In this document: piece after piece, positions 32,340 to 42,953 of the stretch
Layout: every line of letters begins with the position of its first letter
How positions within the stretch are numbered: the first letter of the stretch is position 1
Assembly: GCA_036245805.1 (NCBI GenBank)
Contig: BTRK01000002.1
Location: 40,778,661-40,842,660 of the forward strand
Source: Pristionchus mayeri
Lineage: Eukaryota; Nematoda; Chromadorea; Rhabditida; Neodiplogasteridae
Direction of reading: 5' to 3'
DNA length: 64,000 bases
Notes under the pieces: model-generated
Told to the model about the DNA's origin: nothing
The model's database searches: none
The model's input: only the letters and a program-made list of their open reading frames with translations
Position numbers and translations under genes: made by a program

Positions 32340-32992
32340 GATGCAAAATCTCTCTCTCAAACTCCATTAACGTTTCTCCCTCCCTCTCTCCCACGCTCCA
32401 TCCCTCTCTTTCATTATCTCCCTCTCCCTATTTCTCCAACTCTCTCTCTCCCTCTCTAACCCTCCCTCTCAAACAATCTCACTCCCTCACCCTCTAACAT
32501 CTCCAAATCCCTCACCCTCAAACCTCTCCCTCTCCAACTCTATCATCCTCTAACCTCTCCCTCTCCAATTTCCTCACCCTCTAACCTCTCCCTCTCAATT
32601 CCTATCCCCCTTCCTCTCCTTCTCTCCATCTCTCCCCTTCTCTTCCTCACTCCCTTTCTCCCTCTCTCTTCCTCTCCCCCTCTCCGTCTCTCTCTCCCTC
32701 TAAATTCTCTCTCCCTTTCCCCACCTCTCCCTCTCTCCATCTCTCTATCCCTCAACCTCTCTCTCCCTCTATCCACCTCTCCCTCTATCTATCTCTCTCT
32801 CTCCACCTCTCCCTCTTCCTTTCTCCCACTACCCTCTCTCTTTCTCTCACTCCTCTTTCCTTCTCTCCCTCTCTCCCTTTCCACTCTCTCTTTCTCCCTC
32901 TCCCTCTCTCCCTCTCCCTTTCTCCCCCTCTCTCCTACTCTCCCTTTCTCCTTCCCCCCCTCTCCTATCCTACTCCCCTCTCTTTTTCGAAT
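32340..32992. repeat. Polypyrimidine tract of FB7 left arm
   Basis: About 650 bases almost entirely C and T on the plus strand, mostly CTCTCCCT-like words. The inverse polypurine copy is at about 38362-39015. Such tracts can adopt triplex (H-DNA) structures; that is general knowledge, not shown here. All frames in it are compositional. Confidence 0.9.
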
Positions 32993-32995
32993 CAA

Positions 32996-33250
32996 CATGC
33001 TAGAAGCTTTAGAAAAGTTTCGAACTTTCTGGAACATTCTAGAAGCTTTGGATCATTTTCGAACTTTCTGGAACATTCTAGAAGCTTTGGATCATTTTCG
33101 AACTTTCTGGAACATTCTAGAAGCTTTGGAACATTTTCGAACTTTCTGGAACATTCTAGAAGCTTTGGAACATTTTCGAACTTTCTGGAACATTCTAGAA
33201 GCTTTGGAACATTTTCGAACGTTCAGGAACATTCTGGAAGCTTTGACCCA
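32996..33250. repeat. Heat-shock-element array, left arm, about 6 units of 39 bp
   Basis: Each unit on the minus strand reads TTCTAGAATGTTCCAGAAAG then TTCGAAAATGTTCC: TTC/GAA triplets in strictly alternating orientation every 5 bp. That is the nGAAn inverted-pentamer array that defines a heat shock element; one triplet per unit is AAA in place of GAA. Left-arm array of FB7. Confidence 0.88.
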
Positions 33251-33254
33251 TAGC

Positions 33255-35185
33255 TAATTATCGATTGGTATACTGTAGTCGTCCCAATGTTAATTATTTA
33301 TTGGCATAGTTTAGATCATAGATCAAAGATCAAAATCATAAATCTGACCCACCGAATAAGAGGTAACCCAAGGTTAATTATCGATTGATATACGGTAGTT
33401 GCCCCAATGCTAATTATTGATTGGTATACGGTTATTCAAAGATCAAAGATCAAAATCATAAATCTGACCCACGGAATAAGAGGTGACCCATGGCTAATTA
33501 TCGATTGGTGTACGGTAGTTGACCCAATGCTAATTATTGATTGGCATACCGTAGTTCAAAGATCAAAGATCAAAATCATAAATCTGACCCACGGAATAAG
33601 AGGTGACCCATGGCTAATTATCGATTGGTATACGGTAGTCGCCCCAATGCTAATTATTGATTGGCATACCGTAGTTCAAAGATCAAAGATCAAAATCATA
33701 AATCTGACCCACGGAATAAGAGGTGACCCATGGCTGATTATCGATTGGTATACGGTAATTGACCCAATGGTAATAATTGATTGGTATACGGTAATTCAAA
33801 GATCAAATGTCAAAATCATAAATCTGACCCACGGAATAAGAGGTGACCCATGGCTAATTATCGATTGGTGTACGGTAGTTGACCCAATGGTAATTATCGA
33901 TTGGTATACGGTAGTCGCCCCAATGCTAATTATCGATTGGTATACGGTAGTTGACCCAATGCTAATTATTGATTGGCATACCGTAGTTCAAAGATCAAAG
34001 ATCAAAATCATAAATCTGACCCACGGAATAAGAGGTGACCCATGGCTGATTATCGATTGGTATACGGTAGTCGCCCCAATGCTAATTATTGATTGGCATA
34101 CCGTAGTTCAAAGATCAAAGATCAAAATCATAAATCTGACCCACGGAATAAGAGGTGACCCATGGCTGATTATCGATTGGTATACGGTAATTGACCCAAT
34201 GGTAATAATTGATTGGTATACGGTAATTCAAAGATCAAATGTCAAAATCATAAATCTGACCCACGGAATAAGAGGTGACCCATGGCTAATTATCGATTGG
34301 TGTACGGTAGTTGACCCAATGGTAATTATCGATTGGTATACGGTAGTCGCCCCAATGCTAATTATCGATTGGTATACGGTAGTTGACCCAATGCTAATTA
34401 TTGATTGGCATACCGTAGTTCAAAGATCAAAGATCAAAATCATAAATCTGACCCACGGAATAAGAGGTGACCCATGGCTGATTATCGATTGGTATACGGT
34501 AATTCAAAGATCAAATGTCAAAATCATAAATCTGACCCACGGAATAAGAGGTGACCCATGGCTAATTATCGATTGGTGTACGGTAGTTGACCCAATGCTA
34601 ATTATTGATTTGTATACGGTAATTCAAAGATCAAATGTCAAAATCATAAATCTGACCCACGGAATAAGAGGTGACCCATGGCTGATTATCGATTGGTATA
34701 CGGTAATTGACCCAATGGTAATAATTGATTGGTATACGGTAATTCAAAGATCAAATGTCAAAATCATAAATCTGACCCACGGAATAAGAGGTGACCCATG
34801 GCTAATTATCGATTGGTATACTGTAGTCGTCCCAATGTTAATTATTTATTGGCATAGTTTAGATCATAGATCAAAGATCAAAATCATAAATCTGACCCAC
34901 GGAATAAGAGGTGACCCATGGCTAATTATCTATTGGTGTACGGTAGTTGACCCAATGGTAATTATCGATTGGTATACGGTAGTCGCCCCAATGCTAATTA
35001 TCGATTGGTATACGGTAGTTGACCCAATGCTAATTATTGATTGGCATACCGTAGTTCAAAGATCAAAGATCAAAATCATAAATCTGACCCACGGAATAAG
35101 AGGTGACCCATGGCTGATTATCGATTGGTATACGGTAATTGACCCAATGGTAATAATTGATTGGTATACGGTAGTGGACCGATGC
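33255..35185 (+). repeat. 120-bp tandem array, left arm of FB7
   Basis: The full unit holds TTCAAAGATCAAAGATCAAA, AATCATAAATCTGACCCACG, GAATAAGAGGTGACCCATGG and one or more 36-bp TTATCGATTGGTATACGGTA sub-units. Unit lengths (120 and 36) are multiples of three and contain no stop in one frame, which alone produces the 620-codon frame at 33407-35269. I do not consider it a gene. Confidence 0.9.
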
Positions 35186-35214
35186 CTTCCTAACGTCATC
35201 CATCCCTCTCCTAC

Positions 35215-35510
35215 CTATTTCGCAATCCGGACACACGGACGGAACCTGCGCTTTATATATAGGTATTGATAATGCACTAACCCTCTCCAATATTCCTTCA
35301 GATGTGATAGGCAGATAATCGTATATGGGCAAGAATCGATTGATCGCATGAAAATGGTGAGCAATGAATGTATTCAATCATATTTTTCTAGGACAGTCAA
35401 CTTGACGACAAAAAATGGAACTTTTCTTAGTCAAATTAGGCTTATTAACGAATTTATCAATACCTATATATAAAGCGCAGGTCCCTCCGTGTGTCCGGAT
35501 TGCGAAATAG
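35215..35510. promoter_or_regulatory. Two convergent TATA motifs around the FB7 central spacer
   Basis: TTTCGCAATCCGGACACACGG followed by GCGCTTTATATATAGG occurs on the plus strand at about 35217-35265 and on the minus strand at about 35510-35452. They face each other across the roughly 180-bp unique spacer. The spacer has an exon-like segment: a CCTTCAG acceptor at 35295-35301, the frame CDRQIIVYGQESIDRMKM, and a GTGAGC donor at about 35357. Confidence 0.4.
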
Positions 35511-35534
35511 GTAGGAGAGGGATGGATGACGTTA

Positions 35535-37660
35535 GGAAGGCATCGGTCCACTACCGTATAACAATCAATAATTAGCATTTGGACAACTACAGTATACCAA
35601 TCGATAATTAGCCATGGGTCACCTCTTATACCGTGGGTCAGATTTATGATTTTGACCTTTGATCTTTGAATTACCGTATACCAATCAATAATTAGCATTG
35701 GGTCAACTACCGTATACCAATCGATAATTAGAAATGGGTCATCTCTTATTCCGTGGGTCAGATTTATGATTTTTACCTTTGATCTTTGAATTACCGTATA
35801 AAAATCAATAATTAGCATTGGGTCAACTACCGTACACCAATCGATAATTAGAAATGGGTCATCTCTTATTCCGTGGGTCAGATTTATGATTTTGACCTTT
35901 GATCTTTGAATTACCGTATACCAATCAATAATTAGCATTGGGTCAACTACCGTATACCAATCGATAATTAGAAATGGGTCATCTCTTATTCCGTGGGTCA
36001 GATTTATGATTTTGACATTTGATCTTTGAATTACCGTATACCAATCAATTATTACCATTGGGTCAAATACCGTATACCAATCGATAATCAGCCATGGGTC
36101 ACCTCTTATTCCGTGGGTCAGATTTATGATTTTGATCTTTGATCTTTGAACTACGGTATGCCAATCAATAATTAGCATTGGGTCAACTACCGTATACCAA
36201 TCGATAATTAGCATTGGGGCGACTACCGTATACCAATCGATAAATACCATTGGGTCAACTACCGTACACCAATCGATAATTAGCCATGGGTCACCTCTTA
36301 ATCCGTGGGTCAGATTTATGATTTTGATCTTTGATCTATGATCTAAACTATGCCAATAAATAATTAACATTGGGACGACTACAGTATACCAATCGATAAT
36401 TAGCCATGGGTCACCTCTTATTCCGTGGGTCAGATTTATGATTTTGACATTTGATCTTTGAATTACCGTATACCAATCAATTATTACCATTGGGTCAATT
36501 ACCGTATACCAATCGATAATCAGCCATGGGTCACCTCTTATTCCGTGGGTCAGATTTATGATTTTGACATTTGATCTTTGAATTACCGTATACCAATCAA
36601 TTATTACCATTTGGTCAATTACCGTATACCAATCGATAATCAGCCATGGGTCACCTCTTATTCCGTGAATTACCATTGGGTCAACTACCGTACACCAATA
36701 GATAATTAGCCATGGGTCACCTCTTATTCCGTGGGTCAGATTTATGATTTTGATCTTTGATCTTTGAACTACGGTATGCCAATCAATAATTAGCATTGGG
36801 TCAACTACCGTATACCAATCGATAATTAGCATAATTAGCATTGGGGCGACTACCGTATACCAATCGATAATTACCATTGGGTCAACTACCGTACACCAAT
36901 AGATAATTAGCCATGGGTCACCTCTTATTCCGTGGGTCAGATTTATGATTTTGATCTTTGATCTATGATCTAAACTATGCCAATAAATAATTAACATTGG
37001 GACGACTACAGTATACCAATCGATAATTAGCCATGGGTCACCTCTTATTCCGTGGGTCAGATTTATGATTTTGACATTTGATCTTTGAATTACCGTATAC
37101 CAATCAATTATTACCATTGGGTCAATTACCGTATACCAATCGATAATCAGCCATGGGTCACCTCTTATTCCGTGGGTCAGATTTATGATTTTGACATTTG
37201 ATCTTTGAATTACCGTATACAAATCAATAATTAGCATTGGGTCAACTACCGTACACCAATCGATAATTAGCCATGGGTCACCTCTTATTCCGTGGGTCAG
37301 ATTTATGATTTTGACATTTGATCTTTGAATTACCGTATACCAATCGATAATCAGCCATGGGTCACCTCTTATTCCGTGGGTCAGATTTATGATTTTGATC
37401 TTTGATCTTTGAACTACGGTATGCCAATCAATAATTAGCATTGGGTCAACTACCGTATACCAATCGATAATTAGCATTGGGGCGACTACCGTATACCAAT
37501 CGATAATTACCATTGGGTCAACTACCGTACACCAATCGATAATTAGCCATGGGTCACCTCTTATTCGGTGGGTCAGATTTATGATTTTGATCTTTGATCT
37601 ATGATCTAAACTATGCCAATAAATAATTAACATTGGGACGACTACAGTATACCAATCGAT
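35535..37660 (-). repeat. 120-bp tandem array, right arm of FB7
   Basis: Inverse of the left array with the same units but a different number and order of sub-units, plus a few rearranged ones near 36660-36850. The 751-codon minus-strand frame 35378-37633 is the mirror of the left-arm frame and is likewise compositional. Confidence 0.9.
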
Positions 37661-37671
37661 AATTAGCTATG

Positions 37672-38350
37672 GGTCAAAGATTCCAGAATGTTCCTGAACG
37701 TTCGAAAATGTTCCAAAGCTTCTAGAATGTTCCAGAAAGTTCGAAAATGTTCCAAAGCTTCTAGAATGTTCCAGAAAGTTCGAAAATGTTCCAAAGCTTC
37801 TAGAATGTTCCAGAAAGTTCGAAAATGATCCAAAGCTTTTAGAATGTTCCAGAAAGTTCGAAAATGATCCAAAGCTTCTAGAATGTTCCAGAAAGTTCGA
37901 AAATGTTCCAAAGCTTCTAGAATGTTCCAGAAAGTTCGAAAATGATCCAAAGCTTCTAGAATGTTCCAGAAAGTTCGAAAATGATCCAAAGCTTCTAGAA
38001 TGTTCCAGAAAGTTCGAAAATGTTCCAAAGCTTCTAGAATGTTCCAGAAAGTTCGAAAATGATCCAAAGCTTCTAGAATGTTCCAGAAAGTTCGAAAATG
38101 ATCCAAAGCTTCTAGAATGTTCCAGAAAGTTCGAAAATGTTCCAAAGCTTCTAGAATGTTCCAGAAAGTTCGAAAATGATCCAAAGCTTCTAGAATGTTC
38201 CAGAAAGTTCGAAAATGTTCCAAAGCTTCTAGAATGTTCCAGAAAGTTCGAAAATGTTCCAAAGCTTCTAGAATGTTCCAGAAAGTTCGAAAATTTTCCA
38301 AAGCTTCTAGAATGTTCCAGAAAGTTCGAAACTTTTCTAACGCTTCTAGC
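37672..38350. repeat. Heat-shock-element array, right arm, about 17 units of 39 bp
   Basis: Same unit as the left array, on the plus strand: TTCTAGAATGTTCCAGAAAG, TTCGAAAATGWTCCAAAGC. About 17 tandem copies against about 6 on the left, so roughly 100 correctly phased GAA/TTC pentamers in 0.7 kb. Some units have GATCC for GTTCC, which loses one triplet. Confidence 0.9.
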
Positions 38351-38361
38351 ATGATGATTCG

Positions 38362-39015
38362 AAAAAGAGAGGGGAGTAGGATAGGAGAGGGGGGGAAGGA
38401 GAAAGGGAGAGTAGGAGAGAGGGGGAGAAAGGGAGAGGGAGAGAGGGAGAGGGAGAGAGGGAGAGGGAGAGAGGGAGAGGGAGAAAGAGAGAGTGGAAAG
38501 GGAGAGAGGGAGAGAAGGAAAGAGGAGTGAGAGAAAGAGAGAGGGTAGTGGGAGAGAGGGAGAGGGAGAGGTGGAGAGAGAGATAGATAGAGGGAGAGGT
38601 GGATAGAGGGAGAGAGAGGTTGAGGGATAGAGAGATGGAGAGAGGGAGAGGTGGAGAAAATGAGAGAGAATTTAGAGGGAGAGAGAGACGGAGAGGGGGA
38701 GAGGAAGAGAGAGGGAGAAAGGGAGAGAGGAAGAGAAGGGGAGAGATGGAGAGAAGGAGAGGAAGGGGGATAGGAATTGAGAGGGAGAGGTTAGAGGGTG
38801 AGGAAATTGGAGAGGGAGAGGTTAGAGGATGATAGAGTTGGAGAGGGAGAGGTTTGAGGGTGAGGGATTTGGAGATGTTAGAGGGTGAGGGAGTGAGATT
38901 GTTTGAGAGGGAGGGTTAGAGAGGGAGAGAGAGAGAGTTGGAGAAATAGGGAGAGGGAGATAATGAAAGAGAGGGATGGAGCGTGGGAGAGAGGGAGGGA
39001 GAAACGTTAATGGAG
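38362..39015. repeat. Polypurine tract of FB7 right arm
   Basis: Almost pure A/G, inverse of the tract at 32340-32992, made of GGGAGAGA-like words. Frames such as 38599-38832 are low-complexity artefacts. Confidence 0.9.
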
Positions 39016-39263
39016 TTTGAGAGAGAGATTTTGCATCCGAAATAAATAAGACGAGGCTAAGAAGACATCCCGGAGAACGCCAGTCGATAGCGCGCGCCGA
39101 GGCGCGCGCTATCGGCTGGTGAGTATATAAAAAAACAGTGTATGTACGTAGAGTGAATCGATTGGGTAGAGGGTTGCTTCGATAGGGTAGGGAATGAGAG
39201 AGCGAGAAAGGATACATCAAATTGACCATACAAAATAGAAAGCCCTCAAGAATCAAATGCAAT

Positions 39264-40857
39264 GCGTATTTTAGATATCACCAAGGTGGGATTTCCTTTC
39301 CGTCGAGCATCTTTCGCGTCTTCCAGTTATACAAACTCTAATTTGGATGTATGAATGCGAGAAAATCCATTTGGTCATGCAAATTGGATATCACCATCGA
39401 AAATATTTTCGCATGGGAAGAAGTTGAGATCATTCCAGCTATTTTCGAGGTTAGTAATCGATTGAACTGCAAATACTCTTGTCAGGCATTCAAAGTGGAC
39501 GCTTCTCATTGGATAAAACGAACCTGGAAGATTGATCTTACACTGCCACTACTGGATTTCGTTTATGTCACTAAATACAATTGTCTGCTGTGGAAGGAGA
39601 TATTCTGCAGATGCTCTCGAATAAACACATTCCTGCTCAGGAGTGATTTTAAAAGTAAATTTCAAATCAACATTGTACGGAGGAACTTGCGTAATGTAAA
39701 TGTTGGAAAACTTGTATTAAATAATCCATCGACTATGCTAATGAGCGAATACACCAAGTGAGTTAAAATTTTAGTAATGCCATATGTGGAAAGTACGATT
39801 TCAAAAATTTCAGAAATGTTATTCTGAAGATGATTCGAATTCATGAGATCAAGCAGCTAGTTTTTAAAGAAGGAGTAACACGAAAAATAGATAGTACATG
39901 TGGAATAGTGGTTTTCATAGAGTACAGAAATCCGATGAGAAATCACTTTATCCGAAGTGACACAGATGACTCTATCTCGAGATATGAGAATGAGAAGGTC
40001 GGGCCTCAGCGCAGGCGAAGCGCGCGTATTTGAAATGAATGAGAAAAACAGCAACAACGAATGCGCCTAGCTGGACTCGAACCCACGTAGATTGCGCTTG
40101 GCGCGCAGGAGTTACCCACTGCGCTATGATCACCGTTGGTTCGGGCCGAGGTGAAACATTATAACTGCCTAACACGCTCATCAGAATGCATTACCTTCTC
40201 ATCTCTTATTCGTGTTACACCTTCTTTAAAGCCAGTCCATGCAATCAATTCAGGTTTCTTACAGGTGAGTTGCCTTGTATTATTAAATATAATTTAAAAA
40301 TATTATTTTTACAAATATAAATAATGTAACTTGACGGGATTGTGACGAGCGCCGACAACTTCGCTTCCAGAATCCCTCCACAGCGCTTTATACATCGAAT
40401 TGTTCAATAGGGGCGTTGCGGTTGGGTGGCTAATCGCTTTCGTCAACTCCTACACAAGAAAGTATGAACTGAAATGTGATCTTCGAAATGCATTGGAGAA
40501 TCGATTTGAAGTGCGTATTCTTTGAAAAAAATGTACTGCCGACAAAACACCCTTATCATACAGCCCATATTTATTCGGAAAAAAATTTATGTATAGTCGC
40601 ATTAGGAACTGCATATGGTTGTTGTTAGGGCACGGTCCCAGTGATGTTCGCTACAACATAAACTACATCCCTAGTGGAGGACTACTAGGATAACATTGAT
40701 AATAACAGACAGATAGAACATGCGAAATGGCACTCCCGTCGAACAGTAAATATGACTATTTTTACATGATGTTTTGCAGGTAGAGGAGCTAGGAGAGCCA
40801 ATGCAATTGTCGGTTGCGCTTCAATGCATCTCCTTGAGCATCAATCTTCTAACCTAA
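39264..40857 (+). pseudogene. Exons of an unrecognised gene right of FB7
   Basis: Four pieces show good coding character. 39270-39425 encodes PRWDFLSVEHLSRLPVIQTL. It is followed, apparently after a one-base frame change, by KLDITIENIFAWEEVEIIPA, continuing open to SEYTK at about 39759, with a GTGAGT donor. Exon about 39813-40003 (NVILKMIRIHEIKQLVFKEG to RYENEK) joins in phase. 40376-40511 (SLHSALYIELFNRGVAVGWL to ENRFE) ends at GTGCGT, and 40781-40857 (VEELGEPMQLSVALQCISLS to LLT and TAA) follows in phase. I do not recognise the family. A tRNA-derived repeat (40057-40135) and an inverted exon-like copy (about 40200-40262) interrupt it. The upstream ATG may be the exons at 31946-32256. Confidence 0.4.
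40057..40135 (-). repeat. tRNA-derived SINE-like sequence
   Basis: The minus strand contains an A-box-like TAGCGCAGTGGGTAA and a B box GGTTCGAGTCC at tRNA spacing. The acceptor-stem halves do not pair, so it is a tRNA relic or SINE head, not a working tRNA. Confidence 0.55.
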
Positions 40858-40859
40858 GC

Positions 40860-41981
40860 ACAATTAATTCAGAAGAATTTGTTTTCAATACGTCATCTTG
40901 TTTTGGGTCTCGATATATTTTTTTGCTTTCCCATGTTATCCAGTAAGCGATTCCTTGCGTCTACTGTGTTCAATAATTTCGTCTTCATAGACAAATACAG
41001 TCTTTGTATGTTTCATTTAATACTCCAAACAACGCTTGTTCACATCAATATGCAATACAACGGATGTGTACTGCTTCTGTGAGAGGTTATGACGATGCGT
41101 CGATCCTAAAAAAATGGAATGTTACCAAATATGCATCCCTCAGATAGGAAGATATTATATCACATTATTTATAAACATTTAGACCCCTTCAGGGATCGAT
41201 GAAATTGAGATATTTGTGATGAGATTTCGTTGACACAATTGTTTCGCTTCTTCCTTTTAGTGCAGCCGTCATTTGTTGTTGTTCTTCTTTTTTTGATATC
41301 ATAATCGCTAAGTAATCAACAATATCATATGAATGATCAGATGCAACTTGTTTTTTTGTAGAATATTCAAGAATATTTGTAGAATATATCTACGCTCTCT
41401 AACTCCATCTGCGGAATCCAATTTTTAACATATTAGTTCAAATACAGAATTTCCTAATATGTTATGCATTAGGTACTCTCATGCACATAATGAGTACGGT
41501 AGTTCAAGTGTCGATATTTTCCCGCGTTTTTCTTCCTCCTGCTTGTGTTTATGAGAAGGGAGTAGGATAAACAATGCGCCTATCCGTTACTCCCACCATT
41601 ATTGTTAGGCTCACAATTGATACAAGTTCATACTTTTTTGCAATATTATATTTATCATTATGCAGAATTAGTTGACTTATGCCAAGACGGTTTTAGTTTA
41701 TTGTCCAAAAGATCAATTAGACAATGCTTGATGATATCATGAATCATATCATTTGTGTCGTGTACTCAGCTGAGGCAGTTTCACGTACCAATGCTTCTGG
41801 TTTCACTTATACCTCTGGTTTCACTTATACATCTGGTTTCGCCAAAACCTCTGGATTCACTAGTTTCACTTTCCAATATCAATACACCTTCCAAAGACAT
41901 GCACTATCGCTCCCTGTCTCCCTGTTCACCGATATTCTTCGACAATAAATGTAGTTATTGTTCCAGATTTGAGTGCCGACC
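40860..41981. other. No gene recognised; short 15-bp tandem repeat
   Basis: AT-rich. A small tandem repeat with unit TCTGGTTTCACTTATACC-like lies at about 41797-41865. No exon chain is supported until the RING-family fragment. Confidence 0.4.
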
Positions 41982-42953
41982 ATGCATATATCTGATATTC
42001 TGCTCAAACCAACGAAGACGGAGCGTCTAGCAGAAGATACCATTGTGTACCAGACTGACGACGGTAAGCGCGGAGCAATCGTCTGACTCTCTTCAGTTTA
42101 CAAGCTCTCTCGTCCCTCTGACCGGTGAGAGAGCGTGCAAACCAAAGAGAGTCAGACGATTGCTCTAAGCGCGCAATCATCGAATTTTCAGAATTTGATA
42201 ATTTCAGGAACCAAATACTTCCTGGATTTGAAATCGAGGCTCTACGTAATGTTTCAGTAAGAACGAGGGTTCCGTTTCGAACCCCCAAATGCATCATTGC
42301 AGGGGCAAAGAAATCAACGCACCACTACCGGATTCAACGGTTTATGAGATGTTCGACTTCGAGGTCTACGGCAATCAACTGTATTTTATAGCGAAAAACG
42401 ATGTAGGCAATTTCGACATATTATAGATTTTAAGCTGAACTTTGCAGAATGGACGTGAGAAAACTGAGAGAACTTGGAATGTCTATAAAACATCATTCAG
42501 CCCGTCCAGTGGCTTTTCTGTTTCGTGCTTTCGCGAAAATTTGCAGGTGCGCTATATTGGAAACTACGACGGATGGACTATGTCGTCATGCCGCTTTAGA
42601 TATATCAAAGGAGGTATGACGTGATAGTTCTCATCCGACCTAGTGCCCTATACAGTTAACGATCTGAGAAAATACACGCTAAATTCAGTTTGATGTGGCA
42701 TATTCGAGATGCTTGTTCGCATCCGAAAAAGCTGGAGACAAATATAAGGTTTATCGAATTGGTGCTGATCCCGAGAAGAATGGAATTCTTGTTGATGATT
42801 GGGATAACACTATGTACTTGGTACACTTGTACAGGTTAATGAGCACCGAATATTTCTTTCACCATTATCCAATATATCCCAATAACGACTTGCAGATCCC
42901 TTCTAGCCCTTGCTCTATTTACACCAGAGAGAGTCCATTCGTATATTTTTTGA
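41982..42953 (+). pseudogene. 5' half of a RING-family gene (copy C)
   Basis: Exons 41982-42063 (82 nt), 42208-42256, 42303-42402, 42448-42546, 42689-42834 and 42896-42950 share phase and order with exons 1-5 of the 49.1-kb gene. The protein begins MHISDILLKPTKTERLAEDT and contains GTKYFLDLKSRLYV, INAPLPDSTVYEMF, SPSSGFSVSCFRENLQ and KYKVYRIGADPEKNG, aligning with the N-terminal region of gene D. The frame stops with TGA at 42951 in exon 5. A possible vestige of the next exon (CDYEYKVVHEKMA, about 43078-43116) precedes foldback FB8. No RING or B-box follows. The first intron carries a hairpin MITE. Probably a truncated copy; the frames before the stop are clean, so it decayed recently or encodes a short protein. 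Confidence 0.6.
42066..42172. mobile_element. Hairpin MITE in intron 1 of copy C
   Basis: GCAATCGTCTGACTCTCTT pairs with AAGAGAGTCAGACGATTGC around CTCTCTCG/CGAGAGAG and a CTGACCGG centre. It resembles the hAT hairpins elsewhere but has different ends. It starts only a few bases after the exon 1 donor. Confidence 0.75.

Larger units (their letters stand above)
32257..39120. mobile_element. Giant foldback element FB7 (6.9-kb palindrome)
   Basis: ACCAGCCGATAGCGCGCGCC at the left end is exactly inverted at the right end. The arms are co-linear inverted copies containing, from outside in: a 40-nt GC-rich hairpin (32258-32297; 39081-39119); a unique block (TTATTTATTTCGGATGCAAA); about 650 bp of polypyrimidine/polypurine; a 39-bp heat-shock-element array; a 120-bp tandem array; and a TATA-containing motif. 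The centre is a unique spacer of about 180 bp (35270-35448). No transposase is encoded. No clear target duplication is visible (left flank TCGGAAG, right flank GAGTATA). Confidence 0.88.

Noticed and set aside
33407..35269. 620-codon open frame (plus) and its 751-codon mirror at 35378-37633 (minus)
   Set aside because: Both arise because repeat units of 120 and 36 bp are multiples of three without a stop in one frame. The same peptide appears on opposite strands of the palindrome, with no start context, codon bias or splice structure.
33255..37660. CRISPR-like array
   Set aside because: Repeats are long, directly abutting and without unique spacers, in a eukaryotic genome.
37663..38352. Leucine/phenylalanine repeat protein (13-residue unit) from the 39-bp array
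   Set aside because: The unit is explained at DNA level by phased TTC/GAA triplets; the 13-residue periodicity is just 39 bp read in threes.
32257..39120. Helitron
   Set aside because: HSE arrays occur in Helitrons, but I see no Rep/helicase, no TC start with CTRR end, and the overall structure is a palindrome, which Helitrons are not.
42548..42688. Extra exon in copy C (VRYIGNYDGWTMSSCRFRY)
   Set aside because: Including it breaks phase with the next exon, and gene D has an intron at the same place.
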